From the NCBI RefSeq assembly GCF_020497125.1, contig NC_059084.1, positions 31,650,203-31,714,202 of the forward strand: a DNA stretch of 64,000 nt. Reading direction: 5' to 3'. This document shows, piece after piece, positions 25,074 through 35,560 of the stretch. Numbering within the stretch: the first letter of the stretch is position 1; each line of letters begins with the position of its first letter. This stretch comes from Mauremys mutica. Taxonomy: Eukaryota > Chordata > Testudines > Geoemydidae. The notes beneath the pieces were generated by a model that searched no databases, was not told where the DNA came from, and was given only the letters and a program-made list of their open reading frames with translations. The translations under genes were made by a program, and so were the position numbers.

Positions 25074-25292
25074 CAGGGCCAGCTCCAGGCACCAGCTTAT
25101 CAAGCAGGTGCTTGGGACGGCAACTCCGGAGCGGGGTGGCACTTTCAGGTATTCGGCGGCAATTCGGCGGAGGGTCCCTCACTCCCGTTCAGAGCGAAGG
25201 ACCTCCCGCTGAATTGCTGCAGATCGCGATCGTGGCTTTTTTTTTTTTTTTTTTAGCTGCTTGGGGCAGCAAAACCCCTGGAGCCGGCCCTG
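25074..25292. mobile_element. hAT MITE with 8-bp target duplication
   Basis: Ends CAGGGCCAGCTCCAGG and CCTGGAGCCGGCCCTG are inverted repeats. Flanks aatacaaa (25066-25073) and attacaaa (25293-25300) match at 7 of 8. A T run of about 18 lies inside. Confidence 0.88.
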
Positions 25293-25502
25293 ATTACAAA
25301 CGGAAGGATCCAAGGTGCTGAAGAAAAAGGTGGGAGAATGGGGGCTGGGGAGGTACGCTTGGGATGGGGTCACACAGGAGCAGGTGGAGGGCTTAGAGGA
25401 GGAGAAAAAAATGAGAAACAGTGTCAGTGTTTGGGAAGGAGGAAGAGAGTGTGGTAGAAGGTAAGGGAATGGAGAGTCATGGGTGATAGAACTAGGGGTG
25501 CT

Positions 25503-25612
25503 GCCACACACACCCCGGCTTGAAGTGGTTTCCAGTATATAGAGAGTTTACAGTTTGGTTCAATGGCTCTCAGCATCCCCACTATACAAATTGTTCCAAC
25601 ACCCCTGTGGAG
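25503..25612. mobile_element. Short MITE-like repeat
   Basis: It is bounded by AGGGGTGCTG-like and CAACACCCCT inverted ends. The interior contains cggcttgaagtggtttccag. No clear target duplication was seen, so the class is uncertain. Confidence 0.5.
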
Positions 25613-25972
25613 AGCTCATGTCTGATCTTGTGCAAAAGTCATCAAATTCCTAAGCAGTGCAAGAAGTGGGAGAGGGGAGGGAGAGGGTTTAAGGAGGGAG
25701 ACAAAGATTTCAAACTGCTGTCTGGGTTTGTAGATGTGAGGTTCAATTATAGTGAAGAGGTGGACTTCCTTGGTTAGAAAAATGACAGAATTGAAGGAGG
25801 ACAAAACAAATCTACTGGAATCCAGCATCATTGCAGGACTTCTTCCAGAGATTTTCAAGACTTGCTTCTCCCCTGTTTGGATATGGTGCAGAGTGCCATC
25901 AAGGAGTCGAGTGAGGGTCCTTGATTCTTCATCATTGAGCCCTGGCACTAGTTGGAACTTCTGAGGGGCTAC

Positions 25973-26739
25973 TGTGACTTTCTGTACCTCAAAATAGCAC
26001 CCTGGAACCCTCATATTCACCACTGTGATATGATTATGATATGTTTTATACAAAGTATGCTTGTGAGGTATCATTTAAGTCATGATCTATTGAACATTAC
26101 TATCCTGTTGAATTGTGTGTTACCATTGTATCTGAAGTTGTGAACTATTGCTGTGTGTGTTATTGAAATATGTCGTGAGGTTGGGAGGCGCCCACAGCCA
26201 GCCTTTCAGTGGCAACAAAGGAGCATCTAATGAAATAGATTTACATCAGGACCAACCAGATATGTGTTGATGGCCCATACCAGAGACTCCCAATGCCCAT
26301 CCCAGAGACTCCTCAGAGGGCATGTACACTGTGGAGGCAACCTAACTCATGTGACATAGCAAGGATCTTTCTAGCAGCTGGAGGAAAGTATAAAAAAGGG
26401 ACAGTGACATCACCAATTGGCCTCTCTACTCCCCCATCTCAACTCGTGGAAGACAAAGACTTTGAACTGGGGAGATTGGTCCCAGGCTGAAAGGGAATTC
26501 AGTCTGTTTAATAAAAACTGTAAACTGCCTGAAACATCCATTAGGGTGAGAGACTGTTTGATTCAAACCTTACTTAGTCTGTAGAATTTAGACTGCAAGT
26601 TTATTTTTTATTTCTTACGTAACCAACTTTGATCTCTATGCCTGCTACTTATAATCATTTAAAATCTATCTTTCTGTAGTTAATAAATCTGCTTTATATT
26701 TTTCCTAAAACACTGTGGTTTTGGTTGAAGCACTTAGAG
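25973..26739 (+). mobile_element. ERV-type LTR, 3' end lost
   Basis: It starts TGTGACTTTCTGTACC and carries a TATA-like TATAAAAAAGGG at about 26390 and several AATAAA-type signals near 26510-26690, typical of LTR U3-R-U5. Its 5' part shares motifs with the antisense LTR at 45284-46394. It runs into a hAT MITE at 26740 and its true end is not found beyond. Confidence 0.6.
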
Positions 26740-27394
26740 CAGAGGTTCTCAAACTGTGGTCTGTGGACCACCAGTGGTCCGCGAGCTCCATTTAGGTGGT
26801 CTGTGGATAGTTCTCTCTAAGGTGCATGCCTGGGCGGCTGCACACAAGAAAATGAAGGGTCACCCACCTAATTAGTGGAGCTGCGCAGGCAAGGTGGTGG
26901 CCTTGGGGGGGGAATAGGAGGTGAGTGGGAGGGGGCAATGGGGTGAGAAGAGGGGCGGGGGGAATTTGAGATGTGCAGGGCTGCAGTGGCAAGAGAAAGA
27001 GGCAACTTTCCCCAACTCCAGGGCTGTGGCTGCTGGGGAGAGACGGGCCTCCTTCCCAGCCTTAGTTCTCTGGCTGCTGTGGCGGGGGAGAGCGGGAGAT
27101 ACTCCCCTCCTTCCCAGCCCCAGGGCTGCTGTGGTGGGGGAGAGAGGGTACATCTATCGCATTAGAAAGGCGAGACTACTGATATTAAAATATGAGTTGT
27201 GTGCTTTTATTTGTAGAACAAAAAAAGTTAATTATTATTAAGGTTTTTTTAATATAGCACTTTTATCCAAAGTGCTTTACAATAGTTAGCTAATGGTACA
27301 AACAACATTTGGAAAGATCACTGAGTGATTGGCCGAGACCCTCAGCAATTTTCAAGTGGTCTGCAAAAAAAAAAAAAAAGTTTGAGAACCACTG
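26740..27394. mobile_element. hAT MITE (Charlie-like ends)
   Basis: Inverted ends CAGAGGTTCTCAAACT and AGTTTGAGAACCACTG are typical of Charlie-type hAT elements. Flanks acttagag and tcctagac agree at 5 of 8, so the duplication is degraded. The interior is GC-rich with repeated gggctg segments and non-coding. Confidence 0.8.
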
Positions 27395-27402
27395 TCCTAG
27401 AC

Positions 27403-27534
27403 CGTTTCATGGCCCTGCCTTGCCTAAGAGCTGGAGCTCTAATCCCTGATAAGGGGTGGCATCCCAGAGACATAGTCAGGCGGAGTGGCCTCCCACTGAG
27501 CCGGAGGGGGAGGGACCATTGCTAACCCAATACA
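27403..27534 (+). mobile_element. 5' LTR remnant of gypsy element B
   Basis: It aligns by eye with the last 130 bases of the 3' LTR (38530-38658), sharing ggagtggcctcccactgagc and the end CTAACCCAATACA against CTAACCCACTACA. It is followed at 27536 by TTGGTGAAGAATGTGGGC, the expected primer-binding-site position. The upstream part of the LTR is lost at the MITE boundary. Confidence 0.75.
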
Positions 27535-27634
27535 CTTGGTGAAGAATGTGGGCATCGGCCCAGCCCCTGTAATAAGGAGTCCAGAGCAAGTCACACCCTA
27601 CACACCCTTGCGGTTACCATAGAGCTGGACAAGC

Positions 27635-28188
27635 TGTGACAAAGTCAGGCCAGACATCTGCAAGAGGATGTGGGAAGGCAGATATGTTAGCCCTAGAATG
27701 TTAAAGGCCCTCTTCCCTATAAACTGAGACAGGGTTACCTCCGGTCAATTAGGAACACCTGGATCCAGTTAAGGGCTGCCTGAGACCTTTTAAAACCATG
27801 AAGGACAGGGAGAGAGAGACAAGCCGCTACCAGACTAGTGGCAGCAGGGAAGTAAGCTTCCCCATAGGGGACGCAGACAAGCCTGAGTGCCTGCAAGGGG
27901 AAGGACTGACACCCGGGGGCAGACTACAGGGCAACACCCAGCCCCAGCAAGGAGGCAGGGGAAGGTATCATCCTTTGTTTGTGTTTTTATGGGACTTATT
28001 CCCTTTTGTTTGGTAGAGGATTACCCAGTAGGCCTACCCTAAGGCCTACCCAGGAAATATGGCCAAAGGAGCACAGAAGGGGATAGGATGAATGCTGCCC
28101 AGAGAGGGGTGGGGTTAATTTACCCCAGGCCCGCCATCGTCAGGGGCGGAAGTGCTTGGTTGCGCGAGATGAAGGAGGTGCCTTGCCA
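27635..28188 (+). mobile_element. 5' LTR of element A
   Basis: It starts TGTGACAAAGTCAGGC and ends CCTTGCCA, giving TG...CA ends. It contains a TTTAAAA box at about 27788. The primer-binding region (TGGTGTTAGAGGTGGGA, 28193) follows closely. Length 554 bp. Confidence 0.85.
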
Positions 28189-28229
28189 CATATGGTGTTA
28201 GAGGTGGGATCTGACTTTGTGCAAACCAT

Positions 28230-28976
28230 CCCAGGGGAAGATAATTCACAACCCCCTCCAATGGACGATGTAGTAAGGGTGCTGGTACAGGCCATGGTAG
28301 CCTAACAAGAGGCTACCAGGGTCCAGATGGCTGCACAACAGGAGCTGGTGCATCTTCAGCAGTAAACAAATCAACTGCTGATGACCCAGGCAGCCCAGGA
28401 ACAAGCCACATTGCAGGAGGTCGTGAACCAGCTGAAGGCCCTGACCGCTCTGATGCGTGGCCATGATGGAATCTGGTCCCTACGGGCCAGTAGTTACTTA
28501 CAAAAGATGACAGTAGAAGATGATGACAAGGCATACCTCCTCACCTTCGAGAGAACAGTCCCCTACGTGAGGCTTGGCCCCAAGACCAGTGGGTCAGCAT
28601 CCTCGCCCTCTTTTTGTGTGAGGAAGCCCAGAAGGCCTATTACGATGTGGCAGCAGAAGCAGCTACAGATTACCCCCAGTTGAAGGTGGAGATCCTGGCG
28701 AGATCCGGGCTGACAGCTATAAGGGCCCAGAGGTTCCATGAGTGGCGGTACCGGGACAGCAAAGCATCAAGGTCCCAGCTATTTGACCTGATCAGTCTAA
28801 TGCGGAAGTGGATGCTCCCTGAGACCCATGGCCTGGAGAAAATTATGGAAATCATAGTGTTGGACAAGTTCATGAGGAGACTACCGCCTGACCTACAGGG
28901 ATGGGTTAGCCAAAATGATCCCTCCCCCTATGATGAGTTAGTCACCCTTATAGAGAGACGCTTAATGGCCAAATAA
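28230..28976 (+). pseudogene. Gag remnant of element A with SCAN-like segment
   Basis: This is the capsid region of a gypsy gag, which would assemble the retrotransposon particle. The stretch 28614-28976 is open and includes [16 protein letters not shown], then a WMLPE motif, [16 protein letters not shown] and LVTLIERRL. Its order of leucine, tryptophan and proline positions follows the SCAN domain of vertebrate zinc-finger proteins. That domain is known to derive from Gmr1-like gag. In-frame stops occur earlier (for example a TAA at about 28303), so it is not translatable as a whole. Confidence 0.8.
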
Positions 28977-29184
28977 CTTTCTTGGACTATCGGGGAAGAG
29001 ATGCTCTGGATCAAGAGGCCAGTCCCCACCCTGAGGGCCCTGGCTTACAAAGCGCTGGGAAGAACTATGATGGGGAGGAAGGATGCTGAAGAGCGGCCAG
29101 AGGCCACAAAGGGACTTGGAGAACTGGGGAGAGAGGGTTGTGGGGTAAGGCCCAATAGCCCAAAGAATAGGGGAATACCCCGAG

Positions 29185-29640
29185 CAGGATATAGGTGTTA
29201 TGCATGTGAGGAAGTAGGACATATAGCAGCCAGTGTCCTAATGTGGAAGAGCCCATGCAATGTAATCTGGGGGATCCTGAAGATCCATGTGGCTTGATAA
29301 ACCTCATGGGAGTTGGGATGGCACCCCATAGGTACATGCAGCCAGTTAAGATGAATGTCATAGAGACCATTGCCTTAGTGGACGCTGGGAGTGCCATCAT
29401 GCTTTTCTCAGGGAAATGAGTGGGCTGGGATCAGCTGTCTCAGGCCAAGCACACAGGAATAACCTGTGTACACAGTGCTGTCAACTATTATCTGACCATC
29501 CCTGTACAAATTGAGGTCCAGGGGAATACCACAAGGGTGATCGTGGGGGTGGTCCTGAAGCTCCCATACCTGGTCCTCATAGGACTAGATTTCCCAGGGT
29601 TTGGAGACCTACTCTTCATAGATGAGTCAGAGGAGGGTAG
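29185..29640 (+). pseudogene. Nucleocapsid knuckle and protease remnant of element A
   Basis: A CCHC-type knuckle begins CYACEEVGH near 29197 and needs one frameshift to complete. About 60 codons later comes the aspartic-protease signature VDAGSA (29378-29395), and then a LIGLDFPGF segment near 29580, equivalent to the second protease flap-side motif. The catalytic Asp is present but a stop follows soon after (29417). This is the normal gag-protease order. Confidence 0.75.
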
Positions 29641-30059
29641 TGACCCTGGGATCAATACAATGGCCCCAGTAGCTAGCCCTCCCCCAGTCTTCTGTGAATT
29701 CGCTCAGGATCTATTCTCTACAGGTGGGAATCCTCGGAAGACTAGGCAAGAAAGGAGGGACGATAAAAGGTTGGGAACCAGAATCTTGGCCCAGAACCAA
29801 AAGGCTGTGCTCATAGGGAAGAAGTCTGGTCCAGCTGACAGTGGGGGCAACACAAATGACCAACGAGTCAGAAGCTGGACCCAGTTCCATGGAGGCCCCC
29901 TCTCGGAGGGAAACAGAAATAGGTCCCCTTGAGTTTGGGCATATTGGACCCCCTTTGAGAATTTGGGGCAGGATCAAGCCAATGATCCACTATATGATAA
30001 CATTAGGAAAGAGGTAGGTGAGGTGAATGGGGTCCCAGTGGAGGGGAAAACCAAAGGCC

Positions 30060-31140
30060 TAGGGCCATACTTCATGATAAAAAGGGACCTACTATACAGG
30101 GTAGTCCAAATGCAAGAGCAAGAAGTGGAGCAGCTCTTGGTAGCTCGAAGACACCAGAGGGCAGTGTTGGACCTCATAGTCATTTTTTCAGAGGACATCT
30201 AGGAGTGGATAAAATCCTCAACCGAATCCTTCAGAAGTTCTTTTGGCCACGAGTTTGTATGGAGGTCCGACGATATTGCACCTCCTGTCCAGAATGCCAA
30301 TTACATGGCCCCCGACTCCACTTAAGGGCCCTTTTAGTCCCTCTGCCAATTATTGAAGTCCCATTCAAGAAGATAGCCCACTGGAGAAGTCGCCTGGAGC
30401 CATCAGAGTGTGCTCGATGTACTGGATTTTGCCACCCAATACCCAGAAGCCATACCCTTACGAAACACAATGTCCAAGACGATAGCTAAGAAATTAATCC
30501 AAATTTTCTCTAGGGTGGGAAAACCCAAGGAAATCTTGACAGATCAAGGGACCCCCTTTGTGTCCAAGTTGATGAAAGACTTGTGTGCGATGCTCCACAT
30601 ACGGGACCTAAGAATGTCAGTCTACCATCCACAGACTGATGGCCTCGTCAAACGCTTTAATAGGATACCGAAGACCATGATACGGAAAGTGGTGAGTCGG
30701 GATGGGAAAAATTGGGATATCTTACTACCTTCCCTGATGTTTGCTATAAGGGTTTTCCCCTTTTGAACTGTTATACAGTTGCCACCCTGGTGGCATACTG
30801 GACATTGCCAAGGAAGGCTGGGAAGAACAGCCTAACCAGGGAAAAAGCATCATTGAGCATGTGCTGCAAATGAAGGACAGGATAGCCCAAGTCACCCCCA
30901 TAGTGCGGGAACACATGGAGAAGGCCCAAGAGGCCCAAAAGATCTATTACAATTGCTGAGAGTGGGAGATCAGATAATGGTGCTGGTGCCCACAGCAGAG
31001 AACAAACTCCTGACCAGATGGCAGGGGCCATATGAAGTGACAGAAGCCATTGGGGAGGTCGACTATAAAGTTTGACAGCCTGATCATCGGAAGCCGGAAC
31101 TAATCTACCATATCAACTTGTTGAAACCTGGCAAAACATG
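30060..31140 (+). pseudogene. Integrase remnant of element A, upstream of RT
   Basis: An HHCC zinc-binding domain is visible (HSHF..., broken by a one-base shift in a T run near 30186; CTSCPECQ near 30277). The catalytic core follows, with LDFATQYPEA (30419), LTDQG (30535) and YHPQTDGLV (30625). The usual Glu after DGLV is Lys here, so the DDE triad is incomplete. Integrase joins the retrotransposon cDNA to the host chromosome. It lies before the RT region, the reverse of ordinary Ty3/gypsy order. Confidence 0.85.
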
Positions 31141-31239
31141 GAGGTTCATCTGGTCACTCTAGAGACACCACCCCAAGGAAGCAAACCTCAGGGGCAGGAG
31201 GGAATATCCCCTGAATTGACACCTTAACAACGAGCCAAA

Positions 31240-31790
31240 GTCATCGGTATGATTGAACAAAACCACGATGTGTTCTCAGAAAGGCCAGGCAGAACCACAG
31301 AAGTTCACCATCACATCATCACGGATCCTGGAATAAAGGTGAATGTTAAGCCATATCGGATCCCAGAGGCAAAAAGAGAGGAGATCAAGACCCATGTTAG
31401 GAAAATGTTGGAGCTAGGCGTCATTGAGGAGTCCCATAGTCAATGGTCCAGTCCAATTGTCCTGGTACCTAAGTCAGATGGCAGCATGGGATTCTGCAAT
31501 GACTTCCGAAATTAAACGAGGTGTCCCAGTTTGATGCTTACCCCATACCTCAGATAGATGAGCTAATCGACTGACTGGGAAAAGCTGGAAAAGACTGACT
31601 GGACGACTCTTGTCCATCATTGACCTAACCAAAGGTTATTGGCAAATCTCTGTGGCCAATGAGGCCAAAGAGAAGACTGTCTTTTTGACACTGGAGGGAT
31701 TGTACCAGACTTTGGTTAGGTCAATGATTTGGGCTATATGGCACACCCACAATCTTCCAGCAGCTCATGGATAAGCTGTTACATCCACAT
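31240..31790 (+). pseudogene. Truncated reverse transcriptase of element A
   Basis: An open frame (31249-31515) contains an N-terminal RT segment: KPYRIPEAKREEI, LGVIEESHSQWSSPIVLVPK and CNDFRN. Beyond a stop, IDLTKGYWQI (31619) is the first catalytic region. The sequence stops before the YxDD motif and joins LTR sequence at 31791. The enzyme would copy retrotransposon RNA to DNA; this copy cannot. Confidence 0.85.
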
Positions 31791-32252
31791 GGATTACCTC
31801 AGGTCAATTAGGAATACCTGGATCCAGTTAAGGGCTTCCTGAGACATTTTAAAACCAGGAGGGACAGGGAGAGAGAGGGAGACAAGCCGCTACAAAGCTA
31901 GTGGCAGCAGGGAAGTAAGCTTCCCCATAGGGGAAGCAGACAAGCCTGAATACCTGCTAGGGGAAGGACTGACATCCAGGGGCAGACTACAGGGTGACAC
32001 CCAGCACCAGGGAGGAGGCAAGGGAAAGTATCACCCTTTGTTTTTGTGTTTATGAGACTATTCCCCTTTTGTTTGGTGGAGGATCACCCTGTAGGCCTAC
32101 CCTGAGGCCTATCCAGGAAATAAGATCAAAGGAGCACAGAATGGGGATAGGACGAACGCTGCCCAGAGTGGGATAGGGCTGATTTACCCCAGGCCTGTCA
32201 TCTTCAGAGGGGGAAGTGCTTGGTCTGGCAAGACGAAGGAGGTGCCTTGCCA
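31791..32252 (+). mobile_element. 3' LTR of element A, first part missing
   Basis: It aligns by eye with about 27739-28188, for example ggatccagttaagggct, gtaagcttccccatagggga and gaaggaggtgccttgcca. It lacks roughly the first 105 bases of the LTR. Substitutions between the two LTRs are frequent, which indicates age. Confidence 0.85.
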
Positions 32253-32257
32253 CAAGC

Positions 32258-33300
32258 TAATCAAGTACTTGGCTGAGAGCCACCAGCAGCAGCAGGCGAC
32301 TGAACTCCAACAGCAGCAGCAGCTGGTGCAACAGCTAGGGGCCTAGAAGCAGCAGCTCCTCTGAGAGTTGGAAGCCCAACATCCTGAAGAGCAGCAGTAG
32401 TGCCTGCAGCAGCTGGAAGCCCTGCTGTCCAGTTCTGGTGGGCCCCACCAGGCAGAGGCTATGACCACCTCTATCCCCACAGTACCAGTACGTCTGTCAA
32501 AGATGCCTTGTGATCTTTGAATGGTCGCCTCAGCAGCTGGGAGGCCACCTGAACAGTGGGCCACCCTCCTGGCCCCATATCTTACAGGTCGGCATAAAAT
32601 GCTTACCAAGGGCTACCAGACTACGAAGCCCAGGACTATGGACAGGTAAAGGCCACCATCTTGGACGCCCTAGACATCTGTCCAGAGACATTCAGACAAT
32701 GGTTCTGAGGGAAGCTCTATCCGCCGGACGCCCAACCCTGGGCTGTGCCCCAGGAACTGAAGGACGCCTGCTGGCATTGACTGCAACCCAAACAGCGCTT
32801 CACGAGTGATATTGCCAAACAGATCATTGTGGAGCAATTTGTTCATATCCTCCCGCCATGAGGTAGGACCTGGGTCCTTCAACACCAGCCTGCTATGCTA
32901 TCCATTGCTGTGGGGTTGATGGAAGATTTCCTGGCCCCAGAAGCCCCTGTCGGATCAAAGATCTGAACCCTGGCATCAGGAATGACCACCCCAGACCCAC
33001 GGAGGAAATCTGGGCCCACGGTCGAGGGACAACCAGAACCACGAAGACATGACAGCCTGGTCAGCGACACCCCTTGCCAATATCACCCTACATTCTGGGG
33101 ACCCTGGGCATGCCCCAACCTGAGCGAGAGGGTGCCAAGCCCGAGTCTGCCGAATCTTCTGGCTGAGGTGGTCACCTGCCTGGGGCGCCCAAATTTAGGG
33201 CCCTGCTTCTCGTGCGATTGATTAGGGCATCTGCAATGGGAATACCCAGACATGGACTGCGGCTTTGGCTGGGTTTATACGGGCAAATCCCAGGCCTGCT
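32258..33300 (+). pseudogene. Gag remnant of element B with poly-Gln and SCAN-like region
   Basis: It continues the gag begun at 27619, interrupted by element A. A glutamine-rich stretch (32285-32420) is followed by a capsid region. Near 32815-32860 a segment like IVEQFVHILPP closely follows the SCAN pattern. A CCHC knuckle appears near 33199 (CFSCD, then GHLQW). Several stops and frameshifts break it. Confidence 0.75.
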
Positions 33301-33329
33301 GACAGACTGCTGCAAAGCTCATGCTCCCT

Positions 33330-33700
33330 GTGGAGGTGGGGCACTACAGGTCACTGACCCCATAGGCTATTGACAGACCCTCATCCTCTGGGAGCTTGCC
33401 CCAGACCCCAAGCAGGCACTTGGGGAAATAAGGGCTCCAGTGTATCCACAGGGACATGAAACCATACCCCAGTGCCCAGGTCTCCCGACTGAGAACAGAG
33501 TGACCTGGGTGATGACAGTGGAGTTGGCCCCCACGCTTGCCTACCCTGTCATCCTTGGCCACAACTGCCCAGGGTTTGCAGAACTGCTTCAGGTTACAAA
33601 CACTGGGAGTCTCCCTGTTCAGGAGGGCCTTGAGGGAGACCCACCTGAGGAAGAAAAGGAGAAACCCGGGAGAGAGAACCCTGATGAATGACTGGGCCCG
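33330..33700 (+). pseudogene. Protease remnant of element B
   Basis: The clearest part is the C-terminal region YPVILGHNCPGF (33541-33576), equivalent to the ILG motif of gypsy proteases. The N-terminal catalytic Asp region near 33360 is degraded. It sits between the knuckle and the integrase. Confidence 0.65.
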
Positions 33701-33899
33701 GTGCTGGGCCAGGACTGTCTGGATGAAGAGACCACCATCCCAGCCATGTTTACAGACTTTAGCAATGACCAAAGAGAAGACCACACCCTCAGATATACCC
33801 ATGAACAGTTAACCTTCATGGATGGAGAAGTGACTGAGCCCCGGCGGGCAGCCCAGGGACCCCGCTTTGAGCTGACCAGCGACTACATATACCACATTG

Positions 33900-35560
33900 A
33901 CTGAGACCCCCGAACCCAGGAGACTTGGACTCAGCTAGTTGTTCCCCGGTGCCACCTACAGGCCATCCTGCAACTCGCCCATGACATCCCAGCAGCCAGT
34001 CATCTGGGGCAGGAGAAGACCCTGGCTTGGGTCCTGGCCCAGTTCTTCTGGTAAGGAGTCCATCGCAAAGTAATGGAATACTGGAACTTGAGTCCCGAAT
34101 GTCAGCTCACTGCTCCCCAGGGAGTGCGGAGGGCCCCTGATTCCATTACCTGTGGTTGATGTTCCCGTCAAGCGGGTTGCGATGGACCTGGTGGTACCCC
34201 TCCCAAAGAGTAACGCTGGCTACTGATACATTCTCATCCTAATGGATTATGCCACCCACTTCCCCAAGGCTAACACCAATGCCAAGACCATTGCAGCAGA
34301 GCTCGTGAAGGTTTTCACCTGGCTTGGACTCCCCCACTGTGACCTGTGTTGGCTGGCCCACCAAGCCGCTCCGGGGCGGTGGGGAGCTACTGCCTCACTG
34401 TCTGGCCTGAGTCACGCCTCTGTCACTAGGGAATTAGCGGAGGGAGAGGCGCCAGCAAGGGCCTCTAGCATGCCCCTCAGGCAGGGGAGCGCCGGCAAGA
34501 GTCCATAGCATTGTCAGGATTCTGCTACCCGAGGCAGGTTGGCCGGGATAGGGGAACGCAGGCCCACCCAACCCCACTGCATTCCAGCCCAGGGCCCTGA
34601 CAGTGGCGGGGCAAGGGTTCCACCACGGGGTCAGCGGGGGTCCTTCCACAACATGCTGACCAAACAGACTCATCACACTGTGCAGTTCTGTCCCTGGGCT
34701 ACTTCCTACCCGGTCGCTCGAGCGAGTCTCTCCGGTCCCCCCAGCTCCTCCGGGTATTCAGCTGCTGGCAGCTCCAGCTCTCCCTCCACATCAGGCTCCT
34801 CCAGTTCCTTCGGGTACTCGGCGGCGGGCAGTCCTGGTAGCCCCAGTTCTTCCTCCAGGTCAGGTTTCTCGGTCCAGGGCTTCCCCTGGAGTGGCAGCAG
34901 GGTCTGAAGAGAGCGGTCTGCGTCTGCCTCCCTCCCTGGTGCTGCTCTGACTGGGCTAAGGGCCCCGCCCTTTGTACTTCCTGTTCCTCCCCTTCCGGGG
35001 GGTGGAGTAAGCTTGGCCTGGCCCCGCCCACTCAGGCTGAGAGAGCGGCTCTTTACCCTCAGGTTTGGAGGGAAGCCACCCTGGCTTCTTACACCCACAA
35101 AGTCCTCACAAGGTACCAACTTCACCTCCCAGCTGCTCTTCCAGGTATGTGCACTGTTGGGGATCAAGAAATTACAGACCTTGGTATATCACCCCCAGAC
35201 TGATGGGTTGGTCAACCGGACCCTAAAATAGATACTGCATAAGTTTCTCCTGCAGGAACTCTGCCAATGGGACCAACTGATTCCCCCCTCTGCTGTTAGC
35301 AATTACAGAAGCACCACAGTCTTACACCAAGTTCTCACCCTTGGAATTATTATATGGCCAACACCCTTGCAGACTGTTGGACCTAATGAGGGAGGCCTGG
35401 GAACACACTCCTTTGATGGCACAGGGACTTTTACAATATGTCGTGCAATTGCAGAAGCGCCTAGCCCAGACTGGGAACCTTGCTAAGGAGAATTTGTGGG
35501 CAGCCCAAGGGGCACAAGAGCAGACCTACAACCAGGGAGCCAGACTTCACATCTTTGAGC
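33900..35560 (+). pseudogene. Integrase remnant of element B, split by an antisense LTR
   Basis: The HHCC domain (AHDIPAASHLG near 33977; SPECQ near 34095) is followed by a core with LMDYATHFPKA near 34238 and a break at 34338, where an LTR inserts. The second half resumes at 35099 with FTSQLLFQVC and YHPQTDGLV (35189-35215), where the usual Glu after DGLV is Asn. A C-terminal portion with many Gln and Ala runs to about 35560. As in element A, integrase precedes RT. Confidence 0.8.
34338..35093 (-). mobile_element. Antisense solo LTR inside B integrase
   Basis: It begins TG and ends CA on the plus strand, is 756 bp long, and is flanked by exact duplications CCCAC (34333-34337 and 35094-35098). 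Read on the minus strand it starts TGTAAGAAGCCAGGGTGG. The integrase reading continues on the two sides. It is GC-rich, with repeated tccgggta/ttcgggta segments. Confidence 0.88.

Larger units (their letters stand above)
27635..32252 (+). mobile_element. Gmr1-like Ty3/gypsy element A, inserted into B
   Basis: The 5' LTR (27635-28188) and truncated 3' LTR (31791-32252) bracket gag, protease, integrase and the first half of RT. Exact 5-bp duplications CAAGC (27630-27634 and 32253-32257) flank the unit. The insertion lies in the first codons of B's gag. The remaining RT, RNase H and the start of the 3' LTR are missing. Because the target duplication survives, that internal deletion happened within the element. 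Confidence 0.88.

Noticed and set aside
28381..30766. Intact host gene encoding a SCAN or integrase domain protein
   Set aside because: The domains lie between LTRs with target duplications and carry stops and frameshifts. It is a dead retrotransposon, not a domesticated gene.
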